A program made the translations under genes and the position numbers. Positions 43,429 through 53,011 of a stretch of 64,000 nucleotides of DNA are shown here, piece by piece; position 1 is the stretch's first letter; the number at the start of each line of letters is the position of its first letter. The stretch comes from Poseidonibacter parvus (GTDB lineage: Bacteria > Campylobacterota > Campylobacteria > Campylobacterales > Arcobacteraceae): positions 1,674,001-1,738,000 of the forward strand of contig NZ_CP019070.1 in NCBI RefSeq assembly GCF_001956695.1, written 5' to 3'. Below the pieces are notes generated by a model. That model was not told where the DNA came from. It saw nothing but the letters and a program-made list of their open reading frames with translations, and ran no database searches.

Positions 43429-43957
43429 TTTCCGTAATTCTAATTCTATTTTTTCTATGCTTTGAGAATTTATAGAACTCTTTATTGTTATAAACAAAAT
43501 AGTTTTTATATCCTACTAAAATTCTTTGTTTTCTTTTATTGTAATGTCTTTTATTTCTGTTATCATACTCACTATGTCTTACATAATCTGCATTTTGTGA
43601 ATATGAATTGCTCTCATATCTAGTATTATTAGCAACAGCAGCACCTAATAAACCACCTACAATTTTAGCAGCTGTTTTACCATTTCCTCGCCCAATTTGG
43701 TTTCCAATAATAACACCAATAGTTCCACCTACAATCGTATCTAAACCTATTGAATTGTTATTAGAATAGTTGCTGTTATAATTACTTCTATAGTGATTGT
43801 TTTTATAAGAATCATTATATCTCTTCTCATATCTGTCATTATGTCTATATTCATATACAGCTTCACTATGAGTTACATAAGCATGCGTATGACTTGTATG
43901 TTGCTTAGAAAAAGCAAAACTTACACACATTAAAATTGATAATAAAATTTTATTCAT
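43415..43957 (-). CDS. Glycine-zipper exported protein
   Basis: A 180-residue protein with a signal peptide (MNKILLSILMCVSFAFS), a Tyr/His/Asn-rich middle (repeated YNDSYKNNHYRSNYNSNYSN-type text), and a glycine-zipper pair (GGTIGVIIGNQIGRGNGKT, GGLLGAAVANN, about 78-110) as in the 2TM glycine-zipper envelope proteins. The C-terminal part is Lys/Arg-rich. Probably envelope-associated; role unknown. AAAAGGA precedes the ATG. Confidence 0.75.
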   Translation of the reverse strand: MNKILLSILMCVSFAFSKQHTSHTHAYVTHSEAVYEYRHNDRYEKRYNDSYKNNHYRSNYNSNYSNNNSIGLDTIVGGTIGVIIGNQIGRGNGKTAAKIVGGLLGAAVANNTRYESNSYSQNADYVRHSEYDNRNKRHYNKRKQRILVGYKNYFVYNNKEFYKFSKHRKNRIRITETINF

Positions 43958-44025
43958 TTGAAATCCTTTTAAATTATTTATAAAAGAATTATATTTTCAA
44001 ATAGTGAACTTATTGTGAAAGGTTT

Positions 44026-44370
44026 TTATTTTAATTTACCAAATACTTTATACTTTTCCCAGTAGATATCTAAAGCTTCATATAACTTTTTATCACTAAG
44101 TTTAGTTTTCTTTTTAATTCCAAATCTTTTTATAAAAGCATCAGGCATTATAGTCATATCTTTATTTGGTTTTTTTAAATACCAAAACATTGATTCTTTT
44201 ACACTATTTTCACTACTGTACTTTAATAAGTACCTATAAAAATATTTATCAATTGAAACAGGAAGTTTATTATGACATTTAATACAGTTTGATTCATATA
44301 TATTTTTACTAGTTTTTTCTGCATTTAAAAATGATATTAAAAGAATTAGTGTTAGTATTATTTTTGCCAT
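44026..44370 (-). CDS. Small monohaem c-type cytochrome-like protein
   Basis: A 114-residue protein with a signal peptide (cleavage after FLNA, about residue 17) and one haem motif CIKCH (about 29-33). The rest is Lys-rich with a possible distal Met (NKDMTIMPDAFIKRFG). It overlaps the sensor kinase by 13 bases at its start, so it is the last gene of the DUF1104 - regulator - kinase - cytochrome operon. It could be the signal-linked target or a sensing partner. No enzyme activity is evident. Confidence 0.75.
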   Translation of the reverse strand: MAKIILTLILLISFLNAEKTSKNIYESNCIKCHNKLPVSIDKYFYRYLLKYSSENSVKESMFWYLKKPNKDMTIMPDAFIKRFGIKKKTKLSDKKLYEALDIYWEKYKVFGKLK

Positions 44371-45551
44371 TTTACCTCTATTTTTGTTCCAACATTTAGC
44401 TTTGATTTTACATCTAGTTTTAAGTTATACTCTTTTGCAATTAAAGATACAATATTAAGCCCTATTCCAAAACCTCCAACACTATTATCAAAACGTGAGT
44501 ATCTTTCAAAAAGATTACTTAAATTTTCATCACTCATACCTTTTCCTGTATCTTCAATACTTAAATACCCTTCTTTTAAACAAATACTTATTGTTCCTGA
44601 AATTTTATTATATTTAATAGCATTAGAAATTAAATTATCTATTAACTTTGAAATCTTTTTTATATCACTATATAAATATATTTCATCTTTAATATCAAGC
44701 TCAAAGTTTATTTTTTTAATACTTGCTAAACTTTTAAAATACTCTACTCTTTGCTTTATTATATGTGATAAATTTAAGTGTTCATTTTGAGATATTATCT
44801 TATTGTTTAAAGTAAGAAATGTTAAATCTTCATAAATATTTGAAATTGTTTTAGCCCCAATATCAATACGATTAATTTTTCTTGCTAGTTTCTCATCTAA
44901 AAGATTTTTATCAATCATTTCTATATTTGTAATAATTGCAGAAATTGGTGTATTTAATTCATGAGTAGTATCTTTAATAAATCTATCTAATAAATGTAGG
45001 GCATCACGCATTGGTTTTAAAAATAGTTTTGATATAAAATATCCAATAATAATCATAAAAATAAATGCTATTAGAGAATATATAATTATCTCATTTTTAA
45101 CTTTTACAAACCAAATATTATCATCAGGAATTTCAATAACTATATACTTTGTTCCTAAATAATAAGATTCAGGTTCTTCAATAAAATGTATCATATTATC
45201 GGACGTATAAGCTACTTCATCAAATTTTATATCTTTAGATTCTAAAGTTGAAAAAATTTGTTTTTTATCACTATCAAAAATTGCCGAGTTATATTTATCA
45301 GCTCGAGGATAGTATTTATATTTATCAAAATTTACATGTAAATCTTTTAAAGAAAATATAAATTTATTTGAATATTCTTGAAGCACTTGACGTTTTTCTT
45401 GTAGCATTAAATCTTTTTGAAACTTGTAATAAATAAAAGAAAAACCTCCTAATATTACAAGAACTAAAAAAGAGTATAAAAGACTAAAGCCTAAAAGGGT
45501 TCTAGTCTCACTCTTGGTTAAATCGATATCCAAGCTTTTTAAGACTAACAA
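44358..45551 (-). CDS. Membrane sensor histidine kinase
   Basis: About 397 residues with two membrane helices (about 22-45 and 158-178) flanking a periplasmic sensor region, then a cytoplasmic kinase: H-box HELNTPISAI, N-box NLISNAIKYN, G1 DTGKGM, and G2 GGFGIGLNIV. No clear HAMP domain. It phosphorylates the OmpR-type regulator encoded upstream, which it overlaps by 44 bases. The start is uncertain: the frame opens at TTG 45551 (GGAAAAG upstream), and a second TTG at 45533 gives LDIDLTKSE as N-terminus; no ATG is available before the first helix. Confidence 0.88.
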   Translation of the reverse strand: MLVLKSLDIDLTKSETRTLLGFSLLYSFLVLVILGGFSFIYYKFQKDLMLQEKRQVLQEYSNKFIFSLKDLHVNFDKYKYYPRADKYNSAIFDSDKKQIFSTLESKDIKFDEVAYTSDNMIHFIEEPESYYLGTKYIVIEIPDDNIWFVKVKNEIIIYSLIAFIFMIIIGYFISKLFLKPMRDALHLLDRFIKDTTHELNTPISAIITNIEMIDKNLLDEKLARKINRIDIGAKTISNIYEDLTFLTLNNKIISQNEHLNLSHIIKQRVEYFKSLASIKKINFELDIKDEIYLYSDIKKISKLIDNLISNAIKYNKISGTISICLKEGYLSIEDTGKGMSDENLSNLFERYSRFDNSVGGFGIGLNIVSLIAKEYNLKLDVKSKLNVGTKIEVKWQK

Positions 45552-46176
45552 TTCTTTCTTTTCCTAATACTTTTCTAAGATTTTTAATATATGTTCTTAA
45601 AGAGTTATCACTATACTCTTCATCATATTCCCAAACATAATCATAAATTCTATCATGAACTAAAAGTTCATTTGGATTTTGTAAAAAGAACTTTAAAAGT
45701 TTTAATTCTTTAAAGTTTAATTTTACCACTTCACCATCACAAAGAAGCTCATTTGCAATTGAATCAAAAGTAATATTTTCACCAATTTTTATTAAATCAT
45801 CTTTAGCTTGGAACTCTCTTTTAATTATTGTTTGAATTCTAATTAAAAGTTCTTTTAGTGCAAAAGGTTTTCTAATATAATCATCACAACCACTATCATA
45901 ACCTTCTTCTAAAGAGTCCATTGAGTTTAGAGATGTAATATAAATAGCAGGCGTTTCATTTCCTTCTTTTCTAATTTGTTTTAATACTTCAAAGCCATTT
46001 AGTTTTGGAACATTTACATCAAGTAGTAATAAATCAAAGCTATTCTCATAAATAGAGCAAAGTGCATCTTCTCCATCATAGACAGAAGTGACTTCATAAC
46101 CTTCATCTTCAAAATATTCAACTATAGTTTCATTTAAAGTTAGATCATCTTCTAATAATAATAATTTTGTCTTCAT
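45508..46176 (-). CDS. OmpR/PhoB-family response regulator
   Basis: A 222-residue two-domain regulator. The receiver has acidic residues E9-D10-D11, phosphoacceptor D53 in LLLLDVNVPKLNG, a conserved Thr in YITSLNS and Lys in RKPFAL; the C-terminal winged helix is the trans_reg_C type ending GYRFNQE. The start overlaps the DUF1104 stop by one base (TAATG) and the 3' end overlaps the kinase gene. It presumably controls this operon and others; the signal is unknown. Confidence 0.93.
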   Translation of the reverse strand: MKTKLLLLEDDLTLNETIVEYFEDEGYEVTSVYDGEDALCSIYENSFDLLLLDVNVPKLNGFEVLKQIRKEGNETPAIYITSLNSMDSLEEGYDSGCDDYIRKPFALKELLIRIQTIIKREFQAKDDLIKIGENITFDSIANELLCDGEVVKLNFKELKLLKFFLQNPNELLVHDRIYDYVWEYDEEYSDNSLRTYIKNLRKVLGKERIVSLKKLGYRFNQE

Positions 46177-46394
46177 TATTTGTTTAACTTTGGCAAATTA
46201 TTTTTATAATTTTGTTTTTCTTTTTCACTCATTGTAGAAGTTCTTGAATTTAGTTCTCTTACAAATTGTTTTTTATTTTTATCTTTTACATAGCCCATTA
46301 TTGCGATTAATTCTTGAGTACTCATTTCAGAGTAATCAACCTTTGCAAAAACAAAGCTAGTTATAAGAAAAAATAATATTATTTTCTTTTTCAT
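46176..46394 (-). CDS. DUF1104 exported small protein
   Basis: A 72-residue protein: signal peptide (KKKIILFFLITSFVFA) and a mature helical segment with DYSEMSTQELIAIMGYV and a charged C-terminus, matching the DUF1104 family common in Campylobacterota next to two-component systems. First gene of the four-gene operon with regulator, kinase and cytochrome-like protein. It could act as a periplasmic modulator of the kinase (inference). Confidence 0.8.
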   Translation of the reverse strand: MKKKIILFFLITSFVFAKVDYSEMSTQELIAIMGYVKDKNKKQFVRELNSRTSTMSEKEKQNYKNNLPKLNK

Positions 46395-46424
46395 GGCTCA
46401 TACTTTATTTATATTTTTTAATAT

Positions 46425-46548
46425 TATAACATAATAACTGTGGAATAATTGTTTAAGGCCCAAGTATAGCAAAAGTAGCACATTTATATCAATAAAATAG
46501 CGTTTTCATAGCATATAAGTAATATGTATGCTTTTTTTGTTTTTTTTA
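46425..46548 (+). ncRNA. Candidate small RNA between divergent genes
   Basis: The 249-base gap between the DUF1104 and 256-residue genes holds a TATAAC -10-like box (46425-46430), then about 75 bases less AT-biased than the flanks (including TTTAAGGCCCAAG), then AGCATA / TATGCT arms (46510-46515, 46527-46532) followed by seven T, G and eight T. No convincing open frame is present. This has the layout of a roughly 100-base RNA with its own terminator. It could instead be a leader element for the downstream gene. Low confidence. Confidence 0.3.
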
Positions 46549-46643
46549 CTATTTTTATGGCTATTTTAATGAAATAATGAATTAAAACTCTTAGTACTTA
46601 TGTATAATATATGTATGAATAAACCAAAGAGTTAGGATAACTT

Positions 46644-47414
46644 ATGACACAATTAGGAAAAATATTCAACAAAACACCATATTTAGTAAGAGATATAGAC
46701 AATACTTATAAAGATATAGTATATGTTGAGAACATAATAAATACATTAGTAAGCAAATACAAGATAAACGTAGAAAATATTGTAAATGTTTTTTCAAATA
46801 ATAGAGATAACCTACTACATTTTCATATAGTAATTAAAACTAATATGCCAAAAGAAAATCTTAGTTTAAAATATGAAAACGAAGATATTGAGTTTACTTT
46901 TGAAGAGTATAAAGAATCAAAAACTAAAACAAAATATATAAACTCATTTATGTTTATTGAAACATTTAAACATTTAAATGAAAATAGTTTAGTTACAGTA
47001 TTTGATGATATTATTGGATGTGATGGGAAAAAACTATTTATTTCTGTTGCAAAAGAAAACTTAAAACTATTTCAACCAAGCTCAAAGCACTATTATTATA
47101 GAAATATCCTTCTACTTAAAAAAGATGTAGTTTGTGATATTGCAAACTCTTTTAATATTGATACAGAGGAACTTTATGTAGATTTACATCCAAATGTTAT
47201 AAAGCATGTTTGTAAAGATTTAAACCTAACATACAAAAAACTTTCTTTTGAATTAGGATATAAACCAGACACTATTAATAAAGCTGCTTCAACAGGAAAA
47301 GTAAGTGACCAACTAAGCAAAGCAATTGAACTTTATTTAGAAAATTTAAGATTAAAAGAAGAACTTAAAGACTTCGATGTAATCAAACAAACTCTACAAA
47401 ATGTAATGGTTTAA
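46644..47414 (+). CDS. Unknown soluble protein with possible C-terminal HTH
   Basis: A 256-residue protein not matching any family I know. The N-terminal about 185 residues are mixed alpha/beta without motifs. The last about 70 (HVCKDLNLTYKKLSFELGYK, then PDTINKAASTGKVSDQLSKA) resemble an XRE-like helix-turn-helix: a Leu-rich helix, LSFELGY as helix 2, PDTINKA as recognition helix. A DNA-binding regulator is plausible. TTAGGA precedes the ATG. A candidate small RNA or leader lies upstream. Confidence 0.6.
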   Translation: MTQLGKIFNKTPYLVRDIDNTYKDIVYVENIINTLVSKYKINVENIVNVFSNNRDNLLHFHIVIKTNMPKENLSLKYENEDIEFTFEEYKESKTKTKYINSFMFIETFKHLNENSLVTVFDDIIGCDGKKLFISVAKENLKLFQPSSKHYYYRNILLLKKDVVCDIANSFNIDTEELYVDLHPNVIKHVCKDLNLTYKKLSFELGYKPDTINKAASTGKVSDQLSKAIELYLENLRLKEELKDFDVIKQTLQNVMV

Positions 47415-47463
47415 GGTTTTCTAAATATAATTTTACTACAATCATACGAAAAAAAGAGTTTGA

Positions 47464-47763
47464 ATGTTTAAAAACCTACTATTACTAGCTACTGTTACTT
47501 TACTTTTTACTGCCTGTTCTGGAAAAGAAAAAGAAGAAAAGTGGCACTCATTTATTTACCCAGATAAACAAAACACTAAAAGAAATCTTAAAAGTCCTAT
47601 GATTTTTAAAAGTCTACAACAATGTCAAGATGAATCTGAGAAACAATTAGAAATACTTAAAATCACAGAAGCAGGAACTTACAAATGTGGACTTAACTGT
47701 GAGTTTCACGATGGTATGAAACTTGAAGTTTGTGAAAAGATGTTAGCTGCACCTTTAAAATAA
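47464..47763 (+). CDS. Small lipoprotein, unknown
   Basis: A 99-residue protein with a signal peptide ending in lipobox LFTAC (Cys about 19), a Lys/Glu-rich linker and a mature part with four further cysteines (LQQCQDE, YKCGLNCEFHD, LEVCEK) that could form two disulfides. Function unknown. It follows the 256-residue gene by 49 bases in the same direction. Confidence 0.65.
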   Translation: MFKNLLLLATVTLLFTACSGKEKEEKWHSFIYPDKQNTKRNLKSPMIFKSLQQCQDESEKQLEILKITEAGTYKCGLNCEFHDGMKLEVCEKMLAAPLK

Positions 47764-47850
47764 AAAGTACATTTATAATTTTAAAAAATACTTTTAAATA
47801 ATTTTTTATGTTTTTTATGTTATAAATGCGTTAAAAAAACTAGGATTAAA

Positions 47851-48507
47851 ATGAAAGAGTTAAAGTACTTAAATGTACTATATATATCAAATAATTTTAT
47901 GCAAGATATTGCAATAGAATATTTAAACGCAAATGCAAAAGATTTTATTTTAACACATAACTTAGAAGATGCTTTAGAGATACTAAATACAAAAAAAATA
48001 AATATTATATTTTCTGAATACAATGATAATGCATTTTTTTCTAAAATTAGAAGTACAAATAAAAAAGTTCAAATTATTATTGCTACAGATTTAATCAAGA
48101 ATTCTCATTTAGTTAATGGAATAAATTTACAACTTACTAAATATTTACAAACACCTATAACAAAAGAGAATTTAATATCTACACTAAAAGATTGTATTCA
48201 ATCTTATGATGCAAATAGATCAAATATACTTAAATTAGAAAACAACTATACTTATGATCATTATAATCAAGTTTTATTAAAAGATGAAGAAATAGTTTTA
48301 TTATCAAAAAAAGAGAATGATTTTTTTAAATACATGACAATAAGAGTTAATAATACTGTTTCTTATGAGGAAATTGATGAAAATATATGGGAAGGTTCTA
48401 TGACTCAAGATGCATTACGTTCAGTAGTAAAAGAACTAAGAAAAAAAACATATAAAGAATTAATAAAAAATATTTCAGGTATTGGATACAGATTTAATTT
48501 AAATTAA
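47851..48507 (+). CDS. Degenerate response regulator with winged-helix output
   Basis: A 218-residue protein with an OmpR-type layout: the N-terminal about 120 residues have receiver-like strand spacing, but the acidic pocket is lost (VLYISNN instead of a DD pair) and the phospho-site position reads IIFSEYND with Glu in place of Asp, while the Lys before the last strand is missing (YLQTPIT). The C-terminal winged helix (KKENDFFKYMTIR through GIGYRFNLN) looks intact. It therefore probably binds DNA without phosphorylation. No kinase gene is adjacent; an ABC exporter follows after 45 bases. TAGGA precedes the ATG. Confidence 0.8.
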   Translation: MKELKYLNVLYISNNFMQDIAIEYLNANAKDFILTHNLEDALEILNTKKINIIFSEYNDNAFFSKIRSTNKKVQIIIATDLIKNSHLVNGINLQLTKYLQTPITKENLISTLKDCIQSYDANRSNILKLENNYTYDHYNQVLLKDEEIVLLSKKENDFFKYMTIRVNNTVSYEEIDENIWEGSMTQDALRSVVKELRKKTYKELIKNISGIGYRFNLN

Positions 48508-48552
48508 GTTATTTATAGTAAAACTTAACTTATTAAATTAAGAAAGATTACT

Positions 48553-50325
48553 ATGAATAAACACATATCATTTAAATATATATTTAAACTTTTACTAGAC
48601 AACAAAAAGCACCTAATCATAGGTCAAATAATCACTTTTATTGCTATTTTAATAAGTGTTCCTATCCCTTTAATGCTTCCTGTATTAGTTGATGAAGTAT
48701 TACTTGATAAACCAGACTTTTTTGTAAATACAATTAACGATACTTTTGGTGTTGGAAATGGTTTTTATTATATTGCAATTGTAACACTTGCTGTAATAAT
48801 TTTAAGATTACTATATTTTGTTTTTACAGTTGTTATTACTAAAATTTTCACTTATATTTCAAAATACGTAACATATAAATTAAGAGTAAAAGTTCTAACG
48901 CACTTAAAACTTGTAAATATGAATGAGTATGAAAGCCTAGGTTCAGGTGCAATATCTTCAAACTTAGTAACTGATATAAATACTTTAGATACTTTTATAA
49001 TATCAATTGCTAGTAAATTTATAGCTTCTATATTAACCTTAATTGCAGTTGCAATTGTAATAATAGCCATTGACCCAATTTTAGGTTTAATGATTTTATT
49101 TATTCAACCTATTATTATGATTCTTTCAAAAAAAATATCAAAAAAAACTGGTGTATTAAAAAAACAAGAAAATCAAGCAATTGAAGAATTCCAAGACAAT
49201 GTAGGAGAAACACTAGATTTATTTGGACAAATAAAAGCAAGTAACAAAGAAGAATACTTCTTTAATGAAGCTATCAAAAAAGCTAAAAAGATTCAAATCA
49301 CATCAAATAATTTTAACTATAAAAGTGTAGCTTACGAAAGATTTTCTTTTACAATATTTTTAATGGCTTTTGAGATATTTAGATCAACTGGTTTAATTTT
49401 AGTTGAATATGATAGCTTGTCAATTGGTATGATGTTTGCAATGTTTGGATATATTTGGTTTATTATGACACCCGTTCAAGATATATTATCAATACAATAC
49501 TCTTATGCAAGTGCCGATGCAGCAGTTACTAGAATCAATAAAATATTAGATTTAGATATTGAGAAAAATGGAAATGAAGAGCTTTGTGTAAAAGAAAAAA
49601 AAGTTGATATATCTATAAAAGATTTAACTTTTTCATATACAGAAGAAAAAAACATTTTACAAAATATTTCACTTAATATAAAAAGTGGGAATAAAGTTGC
49701 CTTAATAGGTGCAAGTGGAAGTGGAAAAACTACTCTAGCCCAGATTATATCTGGATTTTACTCTAAAAAAAGTGGTGATATTTTATATAACAATATTAGT
49801 ATCGATAAACTAAATAGACAAAGTTTAAGAGAAAATATCTTTTTAGTTCTACAAATGCCAATACTTTTTAATAATACTTTACGATTTAATATCACAATGG
49901 GAAATGAAAACATAAGTGATGAAGAAATATTTAAAGCTCTTAAAATAGCTCAATTAGATGATGTAGTATTAAAAATGACAGAAGGTTTAGAAACAATTGT
50001 AGGACGGCATGGAATAAGATTAAGTGGTGGTCAAAGGCAAAGACTTTCAATTGCTAGAATGATTATTGCAAACCCAAGTGTTGTTATTTTTGATGAATCT
50101 ACTTCAGCACTTGATGTTCATACAGAAGCAAAGCTATTTAAAGCCCTTGAAGATGTGCTTAAGGATAAAACAGTAATTACAATTGCACATAGATTAAGTA
50201 CGGTTAAAAACGCTAATATGATTTATGTTTTAGATGATGGAAAAATTGTTCAAAGAGGAAATCATAAACAATTAGAAGAAGAGGAAGGTCATTATTTAGA
50301 GTTTGTGAAAAATCAATTGATTTAG
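48553..50325 (+). CDS. ABC exporter half-transporter (fused permease and ATPase)
   Basis: A 590-residue protein: an N-terminal six-helix exporter domain (to about 330), then an ATPase with Walker A GASGSGKTT, Q-loop VLQMP, signature LSGGQRQ, Walker B VVIFDEST and the H-loop IAHRLST. It should dimerise and export a lipid, peptide or drug; a Q-loop followed by MPILFN is typical of MsbA/LmrA-like exporters. It follows the degenerate regulator by 45 bases, which may control it. Substrate unknown. Confidence 0.9.
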   Translation: MNKHISFKYIFKLLLDNKKHLIIGQIITFIAILISVPIPLMLPVLVDEVLLDKPDFFVNTINDTFGVGNGFYYIAIVTLAVIILRLLYFVFTVVITKIFTYISKYVTYKLRVKVLTHLKLVNMNEYESLGSGAISSNLVTDINTLDTFIISIASKFIASILTLIAVAIVIIAIDPILGLMILFIQPIIMILSKKISKKTGVLKKQENQAIEEFQDNVGETLDLFGQIKASNKEEYFFNEAIKKAKKIQITSNNFNYKSVAYERFSFTIFLMAFEIFRSTGLILVEYDSLSIGMMFAMFGYIWFIMTPVQDILSIQYSYASADAAVTRINKILDLDIEKNGNEELCVKEKKVDISIKDLTFSYTEEKNILQNISLNIKSGNKVALIGASGSGKTTLAQIISGFYSKKSGDILYNNISIDKLNRQSLRENIFLVLQMPILFNNTLRFNITMGNENISDEEIFKALKIAQLDDVVLKMTEGLETIVGRHGIRLSGGQRQRLSIARMIIANPSVVIFDESTSALDVHTEAKLFKALEDVLKDKTVITIAHRLSTVKNANMIYVLDDGKIVQRGNHKQLEEEEGHYLEFVKNQLI

Positions 50326-50333
50326 GATTTTGT

Positions 50334-50358
50334 AATAAGAGACTTAAAGTCTCTTATT
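50334..50358. terminator. Shared hairpin of ABC exporter and chemoreceptor genes
   Basis: AATAAGAGACTT and AAGTCTCTTATT (one unpaired A between, loop effectively TAA) form a strong stem followed by TT. The chemoreceptor stop codon (50354-50356) is in the right arm. Confidence 0.7.
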
Positions 50359-52588
50359 TTCCTCTGAATTCTTTTGTACTTGTAGAATCAACTACATTTT
50401 GTGCTAAATTTGATGTATCAACTGCAATATCATTTGTTGCACTTGCAATGTTTGCATTTATTTGTGTTTGTTTATCTAAACTATTAATTGCATCACTTAT
50501 TTGCTCAATTCCAGATTTTTGCTCAATCGACGCATTTTCAACTTCTGAAATTAAAGCTAGTGTACTATTTATATTTTCATTTAAATTGTTATAACCATTT
50601 ATCATTAAAGATGCAATTTCTTTACCTTGATTAGATTTAGAATTAGCATTTTCAACTAAGGCTTTTATTTCATTTGCCGCATCTGCAGATCTACTTGCAA
50701 GATTTCGTACTTCTGCAGCAACAACAGCAAAACCTTTTCCAGCTTCACCTGCAGTTGCAGCTTCAACTGCTGCGTTTAATGAAAGGATATTAGTTTGGAA
50801 AGCAATCTGATCAATTACACTAATAGCTTCGCTAATAGCGCTTACTTGAACATTTATATCATCCATTGAAGATACAGTTTTATTTGCTAATTGTTCTCCC
50901 TCATTTGCAGATACAGTTAATTCATTAGCATTTTTCGCCATTTTTGCAATATTTTGAGTACTTGAACTAATATTTCCTGTAATTTCTTCAACAGCTGCTG
51001 CTGTTTCTTCTAATCTTGCTGCTGCATCATTTGAAGCAGTATTTAATTCATCAACATTTTTTAGTAATTGATTTGAACCATCTTGTAATGTTTCACCATT
51101 GTTTTTATTTTCAATTAGCATATTTGTAATTGCTTGGCCTAAACCATTAATTCCTTCAACCATTTGTTTAGATTCACCTTCTAAACCATTAGTATCAATA
51201 ACACTTAAATAGTTATAGTTTGTGTATTCATTTAATACTTTTAAAATATCATCAATAACTCTTTGTTGAGTATCTAACATTCTATTAATATTTTTAGCTA
51301 ATATTCTAACTTGTGGATTAGCAGCAACAGAATTTACTCTACATCCATAATAACCTTTTTCCATCTTATCAAGTGTAATAGTAGCTTCTCCAACACAAAG
51401 CAAATCTTTTTCTAAAGACCCGTTAATAGTATCAATATTTTGATTTACCATTTTGGCTAAATCCCCAAGAGGACCTTTTGTATCTAATTCAATATATTCT
51501 ATTTCATTTATCTCTTTATTTAAGTATTTCATAAACTGTTCTATACCATCAGTAATTGTATAGATAAAACTATTTATGTTTTTTATAAAAAACACTATAA
51601 AGAAAATAGTTAAAGATATAATTAAAATCATTAACGAAGAAAGTGAATACATTCTACTTTCTTCTTCACTAATTAATGTATTAATTTCTTTAATAATTTC
51701 ATTTGAAATATAATCATCAATTTCTTTTAAAACATTAATCTTATTTGTAATTGTTTTAAACCAATGTCCTGAGTCAATATTAAATTGAACATCCTCTTTT
51801 CCATCACTTGAAAGTAATACCTCTCTCATTTCTTGTACATCATTAAAAACTTGACTATTCATTTTTTTTTCAGAAAAATCAATATATTTAGGACCATAAA
51901 CATTAAATCCATTTAAAAATAATTCTTGTTCTTTTACTAAAGTTGAAAACCTAACAAACATTCCAGGAGCAAAACTTTTTCTTGCAAAAGTACTTGAACC
52001 AATTGCCCTTTCAATCCCAGCTCTTTCTTTTAACATTAAGAAATTATAGTAAGCATTGATATCAGTTATAATATCAGGATTATGTGCAAAAGATGATGTA
52101 ATAGCTATAAAGTCAAGTAAATCTGAATTCATACTAGTATAATAAGATATTGCTTTTTTCCCTTCTATTTCTAAGCTATCAATTTTTGGTCTAATATTAT
52201 TAATTACAGATAAATCTTTTAAAGCTTTATCCATAAGCTTTTTACCCTCAACAGAGTGTTCATCAATAGAGAAAGCATTTAAAAAACTATTTAGTTCTTT
52301 AATTCTATTATCTGTAAGCACTCTTTGTTTGGATAAAGTATCTTTAAATTTAAGACCTTTACTACCTAAGTAACCTGCACTTGCACCTCTTTCTTTTTGT
52401 GTTTCATGAAGTAAAAGTGAAACTTTTGAATTTAATAAAACAATTTGCTTAACAGTATCTAATTGTGTTTTCTTACTATAAGAGATATAAAAAATATCTA
52501 ATGATAAAACTATAATAAATATCAAAGGAATTATCGTAAGTAATTTTATCTTATTAGCAATAGATAATCTTTTTAAAAATGTAAACAT
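50354..52588 (-). CDS. Methyl-accepting chemotaxis protein with NIT sensor domain
   Basis: A 744-residue chemoreceptor. A membrane helix (about 10-30) and a second (about 315-338) flank a helical periplasmic domain with [15 protein letters not shown] and [17 protein letters not shown], the signature of the nitrate/nitrite-sensing (NIT) domain. A long cytoplasmic linker leads to the signalling hairpin ([35 protein letters not shown]). No CheB/CheR pentapeptide at the C-terminus. It lies 9 bases after a PAS-only protein gene, resembling the CetA-CetB bipartite energy-taxis pair of Campylobacter, though CetA has no NIT domain. Ligand not proven. Confidence 0.9.
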   Translation of the reverse strand: MFTFLKRLSIANKIKLLTIIPLIFIIVLSLDIFYISYSKKTQLDTVKQIVLLNSKVSLLLHETQKERGASAGYLGSKGLKFKDTLSKQRVLTDNRIKELNSFLNAFSIDEHSVEGKKLMDKALKDLSVINNIRPKIDSLEIEGKKAISYYTSMNSDLLDFIAITSSFAHNPDIITDINAYYNFLMLKERAGIERAIGSSTFARKSFAPGMFVRFSTLVKEQELFLNGFNVYGPKYIDFSEKKMNSQVFNDVQEMREVLLSSDGKEDVQFNIDSGHWFKTITNKINVLKEIDDYISNEIIKEINTLISEEESRMYSLSSLMILIISLTIFFIVFFIKNINSFIYTITDGIEQFMKYLNKEINEIEYIELDTKGPLGDLAKMVNQNIDTINGSLEKDLLCVGEATITLDKMEKGYYGCRVNSVAANPQVRILAKNINRMLDTQQRVIDDILKVLNEYTNYNYLSVIDTNGLEGESKQMVEGINGLGQAITNMLIENKNNGETLQDGSNQLLKNVDELNTASNDAAARLEETAAAVEEITGNISSSTQNIAKMAKNANELTVSANEGEQLANKTVSSMDDINVQVSAISEAISVIDQIAFQTNILSLNAAVEAATAGEAGKGFAVVAAEVRNLASRSADAANEIKALVENANSKSNQGKEIASLMINGYNNLNENINSTLALISEVENASIEQKSGIEQISDAINSLDKQTQINANIASATNDIAVDTSNLAQNVVDSTSTKEFRGK

Positions 52589-52597
52589 GGTAATTTC

Positions 52598-52984
52598 CTA
52601 TTTCATTGTTTTGTATATTGCAGTGTATTTCTCAATTTCAGCAACTGAAGCCATTCTTCTACATGAAATATAGCCTTTTGAACCATCACAAGATTTAAAA
52701 GGGAATACTGTTGCAAAAACCCAATAGTATTTTCCAGATTTTGTAGTATTTTTTACAAAACCTTTCCATGGTTTACCACTTTGTACAGTTTCCCACAAAT
52801 CTTTAAATGCAGCTTTAGGCATATCATTATGCCTAACTATATTATGTGGTTTTCCAATTAACTCTTCAAGTTTATACTCTGCAAACTGACAAAATTCTTC
52901 ATTTGCATAACGAATAATTCCTTTTTCATCGGTTTCTGATAATAAAAAAGAATCTACTGATAATTTAAGTTCATCTGAATTCAT
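52598..52984 (-). CDS. PAS-domain protein, CetB/Aer-like
   Basis: A 128-residue protein that is essentially one PAS domain of the Aer type: YANEEFCQFAEYKLEELIGKPHNIVRH, DMPKAAFKDLWETV, then GKPWKGFVKNTTKSGKYYWV. In Aer and CetB this domain binds FAD and reports redox state to a chemoreceptor. It has no membrane segment and no signalling domain, so it must act through a partner, most simply the receptor encoded 9 bases downstream. AAGGGAAG precedes the ATG. Confidence 0.85.
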   Translation of the reverse strand: MNSDELKLSVDSFLLSETDEKGIIRYANEEFCQFAEYKLEELIGKPHNIVRHNDMPKAAFKDLWETVQSGKPWKGFVKNTTKSGKYYWVFATVFPFKSCDGSKGYISCRRMASVAEIEKYTAIYKTMK

Positions 52985-53011
52985 AAAAACTTCCCTTTTC
53001 TTATTTTTTAA

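Noticed and set aside
44401-46394. Possible frameshift in the histidine kinase because it lacks an ATG
   Set aside because: All kinase boxes are in one frame and TTG starts are common in this window, so a TTG start explains it.
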